A stretch of 64,000 nt of DNA from Coriaria nepalensis (GCA_027186245.1 CP114483.1:16512220-16576219); one strand, 5' to 3'; positions 1 through 12,424 are shown, counted from the first letter of the stretch. Notes: generated from the letters alone by a model not told the origin. Program-made: numbers and translations.

Positions 1-141
1 AGTCGTTAAATGATTCTAAATTAAGTCGAACGAATTCTATTTTTTCCCTTCAAACATGATTTTTTTACATAACCTGCAATTAATCTATTGAAGACAACAA
101 TGCATTATTTTACCATTAAAAAGCATATCACTCAGTCTTTT
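1..141 (+). repeat. Monomer A (reference copy)
   Basis: This 141-bp monomer begins AGTCGTTAAAT and ends AGTCTTTT. It carries the GTCGAACGAATTC motif, a T/C-rich stretch (TTTTTTCCCTT), the core near 68-93 with arms CAAT (77-80) and ATTG (87-90), and the ACCATTAAAAAGCAT segment found only in A. Variant A classes occur elsewhere: one with TTTGCGCCC and CATTATTTTC, one starting ACTCGTT with TTCGCCC, one with CACTCTATATTAAG, one with ATAAAATAAC, and a 1-bp longer one with TTCTACCC. The CATTATTTT word occurs on both sides of the core in some A classes, which matters for the 48-bp duplication at 46.86 kb. Confidence 0.9.
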
Positions 142-284
142 CAATCATTAAATTGTTTGAAGGCAGTTCGAACCAATTCTCTTTTTGCATTTAAAACGCG
201 ACTTTCATGCATAACTTGCAATTGATCTATTGAAGGCAACTATACATTTTTTTAGCCTTAAAGTCATATTTTTGCGTCTCTTTT
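142..284 (+). repeat. Monomer B (reference copy)
   Basis: This 143-bp monomer begins CAATCATTAAATTG and ends GCGTCTCTTTT. It carries the B-specific AAAACGCGACTTTCATG segment and the core at 210-235. Two main classes alternate in the array. B1 has GGCAGTTCGAACCAATTC with TATACAT and CATATTTTTGCG. B2 has GGCACTTCGGACCATATC with TATGCAT and CATATTATTGCG. Recombinants between the classes are common. A third class, with GGGAACTCTGAATT after the core, is confined to about 36.36-47.46 kb. Confidence 0.9.
210..235. other. Conserved monomer core with bulged dyad symmetry
   Basis: This is the strongest block shared by all three monomers, shown here in B of unit 1. CTT-g-CAAT at 215-221 mirrors ATTGAAG at 229-235, leaving a 7-bp inverted repeat with one bulged G and a loop near TTGATCT. 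A has CAAT/ATTG arms at 77-80 and 87-90. C has CAGT in place of CAAT, so its dyad is weaker. Dyads of this kind are known in several centromeric satellites; whether it forms a hairpin or binds a protein cannot be told from sequence. Confidence 0.6.
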
Positions 285-420
285 AGTCAGAAAATCATTT
301 TAAATCACTTCGAACGAAATTCGGCATTTGAACATGACTTTCGTGCATAACTTGCAGTTGATCTATTCAAGTCAACAATGCATTTGTTTAGCCTTAAAGT
401 CATGTCAATGAGTCTCTTCT
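285..420 (+). repeat. Monomer C (reference copy)
   Basis: This 136-bp monomer begins AGTCAG and ends TGAGTCTCTTCT. It carries CTTCGAACGAAATTCGG and the core at 346-370. It is shorter than A and B because the core follows its start more closely. Two main classes exist. C1 (AGTCAGAAAATCATTC, GGCATTTGAACATG, ATTCAAGTCAAC, GTCAATGAG) is usually followed by an A starting AGTCGTT. C2 (AGTCATTAAATCTTTC, GGCCTTTAAATATG, ATTGAAGGCAAC, GTAACTGAG) is usually followed by AGTCATT. The linkage shows that variants travel in blocks across monomer boundaries. Confidence 0.9.
309..324 (+). other. TTCG-N9-CGG motif in monomer C, loosely CENP-B-box-like
   Basis: The C monomer carries TTCGAACGAAATTCGG. It shares the TTCG....A element with the mammalian CENP-B box (TTCGNNNNANNCGGG), but the CGG lies 2 bp too far away and the last G is C. 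A and B keep related TCGAACGAA or TTCGAACCA elements without CGG. The motif persists in most C copies. I regard it as a conserved element of unknown function, not as a CENP-B box. Confidence 0.35.
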
Positions 421-2780
421 AGTCGTTAAATGATTCTAAATTAAGTCGAACGAATTCTATTTTTTCCCTTCAAACATGATTTTTTTACATAACCTGCAAT
501 TAATCTATTGAAGACAACAATGCATTATTTTACCATTAAAAAGCATATCACTCAGTCTTTTCAATCATTAAATTGTTTGAAGGCAGTTCGAACCAATTCT
601 CTTTTTGCATTTAAAACGCGACTTTCATGCATAACTTGCAATTGATCTATTGAAGGGAACTATACATTTTTTTAGCCTTAAAGTCATATTTTTGCGTCTC
701 TTTTAGTCAGAAAATCATTCTAAATCACTTCGAACGAAATTCGGCATTTGAACAAGACTTTCGTGCATAACTTGCAGTTGATCTATTCAAGTCAACAATG
801 CATTTGTTTAGCCTTAAAGTGATGTCAATGAGTCTCTTCTAGTCGTTAAATCATTCTAAATTAAGTCGAACGAATTCTATTTTTTCCCTTCTACCCATGA
901 TTTTATTACATAACCTGCAATTAATCTATTGAAGACAACAATGCATTATTTTACCATTAAAAAGCATGTCACTCAGTCTTTTCAATCATTAAATTGTTTG
1001 AAGGCACTTCGGACCATATCGCTTTTTGCATTTAAAACGCGACTTTCATGCATAACTTGCAATTGATCTATTGAAGGCAACTATACATTTTTTTAGCCTT
1101 AAAGTCATATTTTTGCGTCTCTTTTAGTCAGAAAATCATTCTAAATCACTTCGAACGAAATTCGGCATTTGAACATGACTTTCGTGCATAACTTGCAGTT
1201 GATCTATTCAAGTCAACAATGCATTTGTTTAGCCTTAAAGTCATGTCAATGAGTCTCTTCTAGTCGTTAAATGATTCTAAATTAAGTCGAACGAATTCTA
1301 TTTTTTCCCTTCAAACATGATTTTTTTACATAACCTGCAATTAATCTATTGAAGACAACAATGCATTATTTTACCATTAAAAAGCATATCACTCAGTCTT
1401 TTCAATCATTAAATTGTTTGAAGGCAGTTCGAACCAATTCTCTTTTTGCATTTAAAACGCGACTTTCATGCATAACTTGCAATTGATCTATTGAAGGCAA
1501 CTATACATTTTTTTAGCCTTAAAGTCATATTTTTGCGTCTCTTTTAGTCAGAAAATCATTCTAAATCACTTCGAACGAAATTCGGCATTTGAACATGACT
1601 TTCGTGCATAACTTGCAGTTGATCTATTCAAGTCAACAATGCATTTGTTTAGCCTTAAAGTCATGTCAATGAGTCTCTTCTAGTCGTTAAATGATTCTAA
1701 ATTAAGTCGAACGAATTCTATTTTTTCCCTTCAAACATGATTTTTTTACATAACCTGCAATTAATCTATTGAAGACAACAATGCATTATTTTACCATTAA
1801 AAAGCATATCACTCAGTCTTTTCAATCATTAAATTGTTTGAAGGCAGTTCGAACCAATTCTCTTTTTGCATTTAAAACGCGACTTTCATGCATAACTTGC
1901 AATTGATCTATTGAAGGGAACTATACATTTTTTTAGCCTTAAAGTCATATTTTTGCGTTTCTTTTAGTCAGAAAATCATTCTAAATCACTTCGAACGAAA
2001 TTCGGCATTTGAACAAGACTTTCGTGCATAACTTGCAGTTGATCTATTCAAGTCAACAATGCATTTGTTTAGCCTTAAAGTGATGTCAATGAGTCTCTTC
2101 TAGTCGTTAAATCATTCTAAATTAAGTCGAACGAATTCTATTTTTTCCCTTCTACCCATGATTTTATTACATAACCTGCAATTAATCTATTGAAGACAAC
2201 AATGCATTATTTTACCATTAAAAAGCATGTCACTCAGTCTTTTCAATCATTAAATTGTTTGAAGGCACTTCGGACCATATCGCTTTTTGCATTTAAAACG
2301 CGACTTTCATGCATAACTTGCAATTGATCTATTGAAAGCAACTATACATTTTTTTAGCCCTAAAGTCATATTTTTGCGTCTCTTTTAGTCAGAAAATCAT
2401 TCTAAATCACTTCGAACGAAATTCGGCATTTGAACATGACTTTAGTGCATAACTTGCAGTTGATCTATTCAAGTCAACAATGCATTTGTTTAGCCTTAAA
2501 GTCATGTCAATGAGTCTCTTCTAGTCGTTAAATGATTCTAAATTAAGTCGAACGAATTCTATTTTTTCCCTTCAAACATGATTTTTTTACATAACCTGCA
2601 ATTAATCTATTGAAGACAACAATGCATTATTTTACCATTAAAAAGCATATCACTCAGTCTTTTCAATCATTAAATTGTTTGAAGGCAGTTCGAACCAATT
2701 CTCTTTTTGCATTTAAAACGCGACTTTCATGCATAACTTGCAATTGATCTATTGAAAGCAACTATACATTTTTTTAGCCC

Positions 2781-5700
2781 TAAAGTCATATTTTTGCGTC
2801 TCTTTTAGTCAGAAAATCATTCTAAATCACTTCGAACGAAATTCGGCATTTGAACATGACTTTTGTGCATAACTTCCAGTTGATCTATTGAAGGCAAGAA
2901 TGCATTTGTTTAGCCTTTAAGTCATGTAACTGAGTCTCTTCGAGTCATTAAATCATTCAAAATTAAGTCGAACGAATTCTATTTTTTCCCTTCAAACATG
3001 ATTTTTTTACATAACCTGCAATTAATCTATTGAAGACAACAATGCATTATTTTACCATTAAAAAGCATATCACTCAGTCTTTTCAATCATTAAATTGTTT
3101 GAAGGCAGTTCGAACCAATTCTCTTTTTGCATTTAAAACGCGACTTTCATGCATAACTTGCAATTGATCTATTGAAGGCAACTATGCATTTTTTTAGCCT
3201 CAAAGTCATATTATTGCGTCTCTTTTAGTCATTAAATCTTTCTAAATCACTTCGAACGAAATTCGGCCTTTAAATATGACTTTCGTGCATAACTTGCAGT
3301 TGATCTATTGAAGGCAACAATGCATTTTTTTAGCCTTTAAGTCATGTAACTGAGTCTCTTCGAGTCATTAAATCATTCTAAATTAAGTCGAACGAATTCT
3401 ATTTGCGCCCTTCAAACATTATTTTCTTACATAACTTGCAGTTAATCTATTGAAGACAACAATGCATTATTTTACCATTAAAAAGCATATCACTCAGTCT
3501 TTTCAATCATTCAATTGTTTGAAGGCAGTTCGAACCAATTCTCTTTTTGCATTTAAAACGCGACTTTCATGCATAACTTGCAATTGATCTATTGAAGGCA
3601 ACTATACATTTTTTTAGCCTTAAAGTCATATTTTTGCGTCTCTTTTAGTCAGAAAATCATTCTAAATCACTTCGAACGAAATTCGGCATTTGAACATGAC
3701 TTTCGTGCATAACTTGCAGTTGATCTATTCAAGTCAACAATGCATTTGTTTAGCCTTAAAGTGATGTCAATGAGTCTCTTCTAGTCGTTAAATCATTCTA
3801 AATTAAGTCGAACGAATTCTATTTTTTCCCTTCTACCCATGATTTTATTACATAACCTGCAATTAATCTATTGAAGACAACAATGCATTATTTTACCATT
3901 AAAAAGCATGTCACTCAGTCTTTTCAATCATTAAATTGTTTGAAGGCACTTCGGACCATATCTCTTTTTGCATTTAAAACGCGACTTTCATGCATAATTT
4001 GCAATTGATCTATTGAAGGCAACTATACATTTTTTTAGCCCTAAAGTCATATTTTTGCGTCTCTTTTAGTCAGAAAATTATTCTAAATCACTTCGAACGA
4101 AATTCGTCATTTGAACAAGACTTTCGTGCATAACTTGCAGTTGATCTATTCAAGTCAACAATGCATTTGTTTAGCGTTAAAGTCATGTAACTGAGTCTCT
4201 TCGAGTCATTAAATCATTCTAAATTAAGTCGAACGAATTCTATTTGCGCCCTTCAAACATTATGTTCTTACATAACTTGCAGTTAATCTATTGAAGACAA
4301 CAATGCATTATTTTACCATTAAAAAGCATATCACTCAGTCTTTTCAATCCTTAAATTGTTTGAAGGCAGTTCGAACCAATTCTCTTTTTGCATTTAAAAC
4401 GCGACTTTCATGCATAACTTGCAATTGATCTATTGAAGGCAACTATGCATTTTTTTAGCCTCAAAGTCATATTATTGCGTCTCTTTTAGTCATTAAATCT
4501 TTCTAAATCACTTCGAACGAAATTCGGCCTTTAAATATGACTTTCGTGCATAACTTGCAGTTGATCTATTGAAGGCAACAATGCATTTTTTTAGCCTTTA
4601 AGTCATGTAACTGAGTCTCTTCGAGTCATTAAATCATTCTAAATTAAGTCGAACGAATTCTATTTGCGCCCTTCAAACATTATTTTCTTACATAACTTGC
4701 AGGTAATCTATTGAAGACAACAATGCATTATTTTACCATTAAAAAGCATATCACTCAGTCTTTTCAATCATTCAATTGTTTGAAGGCAGTTCGAACCAAT
4801 TCTCTTTTTGCATTTAAAACGCGACTTTCATGCATAACTTGCAATTGATCTATTGAAGGCAACTATACATTTTTTTAGCCTTAAAGTCATATTTTTGCGT
4901 CTCTTTTAGTCAGAAAATCATTCTAAATCACTTCGAACGAAATTCGGCATTTGAACATGACTTTCGTGCATAACTTGCAGTTGATCTATTCAAGTCAACA
5001 ATGCATTTGTTTAGCCTTAAAGTCATGTCAATGAGTCTCTTCTAGTCGTTAAATCATTCTAAATTAAGTCGAACGAATTCTATTTTTTCCCTTCTACCCA
5101 TGATTTTATTACATAACCTGCAATTAATCTATTGAAGACAACAATGCATTATTTTACCATTAAAAAGCATGTCACTCAGTCTTTTCAATCATTAAATTGT
5201 TTGAAGGCACTTCGGACCATATCTCTTTTTGCATTTAAAACGCGACTTTCATGCATAACTTGCAATTGATCTATTGAAGGCAACTATACATTTTTTTAGC
5301 CCTAAAGTCATATTTTTGCGTCTCTTTTAGTCAGAAAATTATTCTAAATCACTTCGAACCAAATTCGGCATTTGAACAAGACTTTCGTGCATAACTTCCA
5401 GTTGATCTATTCAAGTCAACAATGCATTTGTTTAGCCTTAAAGTCATGTCAATGAGTCTCTTCTAGTCGTTAAATCATTCTAAATTAAGTCGAACGAATT
5501 CTATTTTTTCCCTTCAAACATGATTTTATTAAATAACCTGAAATTAATCTATTGAAGACAACAATGCATTATTTTACCATTAAAAAGCATGTGACTCAGT
5601 CTTCTCAATCATTAAATTGTTTGAATGCACTTCGGACCATATCTATTTTTGCATTTAAAATGCGACTTTCATGCATAACTTGCAATTGATCTATCGAAGG

Positions 5701-8700
5701 CAACTATGCATTTTTTTAGCCTCAAAGTCATATTATTGCGTCTCTTTTTGTCATTAAATCTTTCTAAATCACTTCAAATGAAATTCGGCCTTTAAATATG
5801 ATTTTCGTGCATAACTTGCAGTTGATCTATTGAAGGCAACAATGCATTTGTTTAGCCTTTAAGTCATGTAACTGAGTCTCCTCGAGTCATTAAATCATTC
5901 AAAATTAAGTCGAACGAATTCTATTTTTTCCCTTCAAACATGATTTTTTTACATAACCTGCAATTAATCTATTGAAGACAACAATGCATTATTTTACCAT
6001 TAAAAAGCATATCACTCAGTCTTTTCAATCATTAAATTGTTTGAAGGCAGTTCGAACCAATTCTCTTTTTGCATTTAAAACGCGACTTTCATGCATAACT
6101 TGCAATTGATCTATTGAAGGAAACTATACATTTTTTTAGCCTTAAAGTCATATTTTTGCGTCTCTTTTAGTCAGAAAATCATTCTAAATCACTTCGAACG
6201 AAATTCGGCATTTGAACAAGACTTTCGTGCATAACTTGCAGTTGATCTATTCAAGTCAACAATGCATTTGTTTAGCGTTAAAGTCATGTAACTGAGTCTC
6301 TTCGAGTCATTAAATCATTCTAAATTAAGTCGAACGAATTCTATTTGCGCCCTTCAAACATTATTTTCTTACATAACTTGCAGTTAATCTATTGAAGACA
6401 ACAATGCATTATTTTACCATTAAAAAGCATATCACTCAGTCTTTTCAATCCTTAAATTGTTTGAAGGCAGTTCGAACCAATTCTCTTTTTGCATTTAAAA
6501 CTCGACTTTCATGCATGACTTGCAATTGATCTATTGAAGGCAACTATACATTTTTTTAGCCTTAAATTCATATTTTTGCGTCTCTTTTAGTCAGAAAATC
6601 ATTCTAAATCACTTCGAACGAAATTCGGCATTTGAACATGACTTTCGTGCATAACTTGCAGTTGATCTATTCAAGTCAACAATGCATTTGTTTAGCCTTA
6701 AAGTCATGTCAATGAGTCTCTTCTAGTCGTTAAATCATTCTAAATTAAGTCGAACGAATTCTATTTTTTCCCTTCTACCCATGATTTTATTACATAACCT
6801 GCAATTAATCTATTGAAGACAACAATGCATTATTTTACCATTAAAAAGCATGTCACTCCGTCTTTTCAATCATTAAATTGTTTGAAGGCACTTCGAACCA
6901 TATCTCTTTTTGCATTTAAAACGCGACTTTCATGCATAACTTGCAATTGATCTATTGAAGGCAACTATACATTTTTTTAGCCCTAAAGTCATATTTTTGC
7001 GTCTCTTTTAGTCAGAAAATCATTCTAAATCACTTCGAACCAAATTCGGCATTTGAACAAGACTTTCGTGCATAACTTGCAGTTGATCTATTCAAGTCAA
7101 CAATGCATTTGTTTAGCCTTAAAGTCATGTCAATGAGTCTCTTCTAGTCGTTAAATCATTCTAAATTAAGTCGAACGAATTCTATTTTTTCCCTTCAAAC
7201 ATGATTTTATTAAATAACCTGAAATTAATCTATTGAAGAGAACAATGCATTATTTTACCATTAAAAAGCATGTGACTCAGTCTTCTCAATCATTAAATTG
7301 TTTGAATGCACTTCGGACCATATCTATTTTTGCATTTAAAATGCGACTTTCATGCATAACTTGCAATTGATCTATCGAAGGCAACTATGCATTTTTTTAG
7401 ACTTAAAGTCATATTTTTGCGTCTCTTTTAGTCAGAAAATCATTCTAAATCACTTCGAACGAAATTCGGCATTTGAACATGACTTTTGTGCATAACTTCC
7501 AGTTGATCTATTGAAGGCAAGAATGCATTTGTTTAGCCTTTAAGTCATGTAACTGAGTCTCTTCGAGTCATTAAATCATTCAAAATTAAGTCGAACGAAT
7601 TCTATTTTTTCCCTTCAAACATGATTTTTTTACATAACCTGCAATTAATCTATTGAAGACAACAATGCATTATTTTACCATTAAAAAGCATATCACTCAG
7701 TCTTTTCAATCATTAAATTGTTTGAAGGCAGTTCGAACCAATTCTCTTTTTGCATTTAAAACGCGACTTTCATGCATAACTTGCAATTGATCTATTGAAG
7801 GCAACTATGCATTTTTTTAGCCTCAAAGTCATATTATTGCGTCTCTTTTAGTCATTAAATCTTTCTAAATCACTTCGAACGAAATTCGGCCTTTAAATAT
7901 GACTTTCGTGCATAACTTGCAGTTGATCTATTGAAGGCAACAATGCATTTTTTTAGCCTTTAAGTCATGTAACTGAGTCTCTTCGAGTCATTAAATCATT
8001 CTAAATTAAGTCGAACGAATTCTATTTGCGCCCTTCAAACATTATTTTCTTACATAACTTGCAGTTAATCTATTGAAGACAACAATGCATTATTTTACCA
8101 TTAAAAAGCATATCACTCAGTCTTTTCAATCATTCAATTGTTTGAAGGCAGTTCGAACCAATTCTCTTTTTGCATTTAAAACGCGACTTTCATGCATAAC
8201 TTGCAATTGATCTATTGAAGGCAACTATACATTTTTTTAGCCTTAAAGTCATATTTTTGCGTCTCTTTTAGTCAGAAAATCATTCTAAATCACTTCGAAC
8301 GAAATTCGGCATTTGAACATGACTTTCGTGCATAACTTGCAGTTGATCTATTCAAGTCAACAATGCATTTGTTTAGCCTTAAAGTGATGTCAATGAGTCT
8401 CTTCTAGTCGTTAAATCATTCTAAATTAAGTCGAACGAATTCTATTTTTTCCCTTCTACCCATGATTTTATTACATAACCTGCAATTAATCTATTGAAGA
8501 CAACAATGCATTATTTTACCATTAAAAAGCATGTCACTCAGTCTTTTCAATCATTAAATTGTTTGAAGGCACTTCGGACCATATCTCTTTTTGCATTTAA
8601 AACGCGACTTTCATGCATAACTTGCAATTGATCTATTGAAGGCAACTATACATTTTTTTAGCCCTAAAGTCATATTTTTGCGTCTCTTTTAGTCAGAAAA

Positions 8701-11700
8701 TTATTCTAAATCACTTCGAACGAAATTCGTCATTTGAACAAGACTTTCGTGCATAACTTGCAGTTGATCTATTCAAGTCAACAATGCATTTGTTTAGCGT
8801 TAAAGTCATGTAACTGAGTCTATTCGAGTCATTAAATCATTCTAAATTAAGTCGAACGAATTCTATTTGCGCCCTTCAAACATTATGTTCTTACATAACT
8901 TGCAGATAATCTATTGAAGACAACAATGCATTATTTTACCATTAAAAAGCATATCACTCAGTCTTTTCAATCCTTAAATTGTTTGAAGGCAGTTCGAACC
9001 AATTCTCTTTTTGCATTTAAAACGCGACTTTCATGCATAACTTGCAATTGATCTATTGAAGGCAACTATGCATTTTTTTAGCCTCAAAGTCATATTATTG
9101 CGTCTCTTTTAGTCATTAAATCTTTCTAAATCACTTCGAACGAAATTCGGCCTTTAAATATGACTTTCGTGCATAACTTGCAGTTGATCTATTGAAGGCA
9201 ACAATGCATTTTTTTAGCCTTTAAGTCATGTAACTGAGTCTCTTCGAGTCATTAAATCATTCTAAATTAAGTCGAACGAATTCTATTTGCGCCCTTCAAA
9301 CATTATTTTCTTACATAACTTGCAGGTAATCTATTGAAGACAACAATGCATTATTTTACCATTAAAAAGCATATCACTCAGTCTTTTCAATCATTCAATT
9401 GTTTGAAGGCAGTTCGAACCAATTCTCTTTTTGCATTTAAAACGCGACTTTCATGCATAACTTGCAATTGATCTATTGAAGGCAACTATACATTTTTTTA
9501 TCCTTAAAGTCATATTTTTGCGTCTCTTTTAGTCAGAAAATCATTCTAAATCACTTCGAACGAAATTCGGCATTTGAACATGACTTTCGTGCATAACTTG
9601 CAGTTGATCTATTCAAGTCAACAATGCATTTGTTTAGCCTTAAAGTCATGTCAATGAGTCTCTTCTAGTCGTTAAATCATTCTAAATTAAGTCGAACGAA
9701 TTCTATTTTTTCCCTTCTACCCATGATTTTATTACATAACCTGCAATTAATCTATTGAAGACAACAATGCATTATTTTACCATTAAAAAGCATGTCACTC
9801 AGTCTTTTCAATCATTAAATTGTTTGAAGGCACTTCGGACCATATCTCTTTTTGCATTTAAAACGCGACTTTCATGCATAACTTGCAATTGATCTATTGA
9901 AGGCAACTATACATTTTTTTAGCCCTAAAGTCATATTTTTGCGTCTCTTTTAGTCAGAAAATTATTCTAAATCACTTCGAACCAAATTCGGCATTTGAAC
10001 AAGACTTTCGTGCATAACTTGCAGTTGATCTATTCAAGTCAACAATGCATTTGTTTAGCCTTAAAGTCATGTCAATGAGTCTCTTCTAGTCGTTAAATCA
10101 TTCTAAATTAAGTCGAACGAATTCTATTTTTTCCCTTCAAACATGATTTTATTAAATAACCTGAAATTAATCTATTGAAGACAACAATGCATTATTTTAC
10201 CATTAAAAAGCATGTGACTCAGTCTTCTCAATCATTAAATTGTTTGAATGCACTTCGGACCATATCTATTTTTGCATTTAAAATGCGACTTTCATGCATA
10301 ACTTGCAATTGATCTATCGAAGGCAACTATGCATTTTTTTAGCCTCAAAGTCATATTATTGCGTCTCTTTTTGTCATTAAATCTTTCTAAATCACTTCAA
10401 ATGAAATTCGGCCTTTAAATATGATTTTCGTGCATAACTTGCAGTTGATCTATTGAAGGCAACAATGCATTTGTTTAGCCTTTAAGTCATGTAACTGAGT
10501 CTCCTCGAGTCATTAAATCATTCAAAATTAAGTCGAACGAATTCTATTTTTTCCCTTCAAACATGATTTTTTTACATAACCTGCAATTAATCTATTGAAG
10601 ACAACAATGCATTATTTTACCATTAAAAAGCATATCACTCAGTCTTTTCAATCATTAAATTGTTTGAAGGCAGTTCGAACCAATTCTCTTTTTGCATTTA
10701 AAACGCGACTTTCATGCATAACTTGCAATTGATCTATTGAAGGAAACTATACATTTTTTTAGCCTTAAAGTCATATTTTTGCGTCTCTTTTAGTCAGAAA
10801 ATCATTCTAAATCACTTCGAACGAAATTCGGCATTTGAACAAGACTTTCGTGCATAACTTGCAGTTGATCTATTCAAGTCAACAATGCATTTGTTTAGCG
10901 TTAAAGTCATGTAACTGAGTCTCTTCGAGTCATTAAATCATTCTAAATTAAGTCGAACGAATTCTATTTGCGCCCTTCAAACATTATTTTCTTACATAAC
11001 TTGCAGTTAATCTATTGAAGACAACAATGCATTATTTTACCATTAAAAAGCATATCACTCAGTCTTTTCAATCCTTAAATTGTTTGAAGGCAGTTCGAAC
11101 CAATTCTCTTTTTGCATTTAAAACTCGACTTTCATGCATGACTTGCAATTGATCTATTGAAGGCAACTATACATTTTTTTAGCCTTAAATTCATATTTTT
11201 GCGTCTCTTTTAGTCAGAAAATCATTCTAAATCACTTCGAACGAAATTCGGCATTTGAACATGACTTTCGTGCATAACTTGCAGTTGATCTATTCAAGTC
11301 AACAATGCATTTGTTTAGCCTTAAAGTCATGTCAATGAGTCTCTTCTAGTCGTTAAATCATTCTAAATTAAGTCGAACGAATTCTATTTTTTCCCTTCTA
11401 CCCATGATTTTATTACATAACCTGCAATTAATCTATTGAAGACAACAATGCATTATTTTACCATTAAAAAGCATGTCACTCCGTCTTTTCAATCATTAAA
11501 TTGTTTGAAGGCACTTCGAACCATATCTCTTTTTGCATTTAAAACGCGACTTTCATGCATAACTTGCAATTGATCTATTGAAGGCAACTATACATTTTTT
11601 TAGCCCTAAAGTCATATTTTTGCGTCTCTTTTAGTCAGAAAATCATTCTAAATCACTTCGAACCAAATTCGGCATTTGAACAAGACTTTCGTGCATAACT

Positions 11701-12424
11701 TGCAGTTGATCTATTCAAGTCAACAATGCATTTGTTTAGCCTTAAAGTCATGTCAATGAGTCTCTTCTAGTCGTTAAATCATTCTAAATTAAGTCGAACG
11801 AATTCTATTTTTTCCCTTCAAACATGATTTTATTAAATAACCTGAAATTAATCTATTGAAGAGAACAATGCATTATTTTACCATTAAAAAGCATGTGACT
11901 CAGTCTTCTCAATCATTAAATTGTTTGAATGCACTTCGGACCATATCTATTTTTGCATTTAAAATGCGACTTTCATGCATAACTTGCAATTGATCTATCG
12001 AAGGCAACTATGCATTTTTTTAGACTTAAAGTCATATTTTTGCGTCTCTTTTAGTCAGAAAATCATTCTAAATCACTTCGAACGAAATTCGGCATTTGAA
12101 CATGACTTTTGTGCATAACTTCCAGTTGATCTATTGAAGGCAAGAATGCATTTGTTTAGCCTTTAAGTCATGTAACTGAGTCTCTTCGAGTCATTAAATC
12201 ATTCAAAATTAAGTCGAACGAATTCTATTTTTTCCCTTCAAACATGATTTTTTTACATAACCTGCAATTAATCTATTGAAGACAACAATGCATTATTTTA
12301 CCATTAAAAAGCATATCACTCAGTCTTTTCAATCATTAAATTGTTTGAAGGCAGTTCGAACCAATTCTCTTTTTGCATTTAAAACGCGACTTTCATGCAT
12401 AACTTGCAATTGATCTATTGAAGG
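2781..12424 (+). repeat. 4623-bp, 11-unit superblock, about 2.1 tandem copies
   Basis: Every rare variant in 2781-7403 recurs 4623 bp later, and the first about 400 bp recur a third time up to 12,424. Shared markers include GGCAAGAATG, TATGTTCTTAC, CTGAAATTAATC, GAAGAGAACAATG, AAACTCGACTTTC with CATGCATGAC, and TCACTCCGTC. The match breaks at 2780/7403 on the left (AGCCC against AGACT) and at 7802/12,425 on the right. By eye I found only about five substitutions between the full copies, for example ATAATTTGC against ATAACTTGC and TTCCAG against TTGCAG. The block itself contains older 1261- and 1681-bp internal repeats. This is the clearest recent large duplication in the window. Confidence 0.9.

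Larger units (their letters stand above)
1..420 (+). repeat. Reference HOR unit (unit 1: monomers A, B, C)
   Basis: The first complete unit is used as the phase reference. The next start is at 421, then 841, 1262, 1682 and 2102. The conserved CATAAC hexamer of the core lies at 68, 210, 346 and again at 488, giving core-to-core spacings of 142, 136 and 142 bp. This shows that the 420-bp period contains three ancestral monomers of about 140 bp. The unit has one GAATTC (in A, 34-39), so the array should yield a 420-bp EcoRI ladder. It contains 11 CpG dinucleotides against about 9.7 expected from its base counts. Confidence 0.95.
1..2522 (+). repeat. Two tandem copies of a 1261-bp three-unit block
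   Basis: Units 1-3 (1-1261) and 4-6 (1262-2522) match in order. Units 2 and 5 share GAAGGGAAC, AACAAGAC and AAAGTGATG. Units 3 and 6 share the 1-bp longer TTCTACCC and CCATATCGCT. Few differences were seen by eye, for example CATTTTAAATC at about 300 against CATTCTAAATC in the second copy. This is a recent three-unit (nine-monomer) duplication. The first half may extend beyond the window's left edge. Confidence 0.88.

Noticed and set aside
247..253. T-run after the B core as a transcription terminator (CATTTTTTTAG)
   Set aside because: The T-run recurs in almost every B monomer with no gene and no stem directly before it. It is a repeat feature and not evidence of termination.
309..324. CENP-B box
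   Set aside because: The spacing between TTCG and CGG is 9, not 7, and the final G is missing. It is kept only as a loosely similar motif.
2781..12424. Assembly artefact as the explanation of the 4.6-kb repeat
   Set aside because: It cannot be excluded without reads. A few scattered substitutions between the copies and the partial third copy favour a real duplication, so it was kept as a finding with that caveat.
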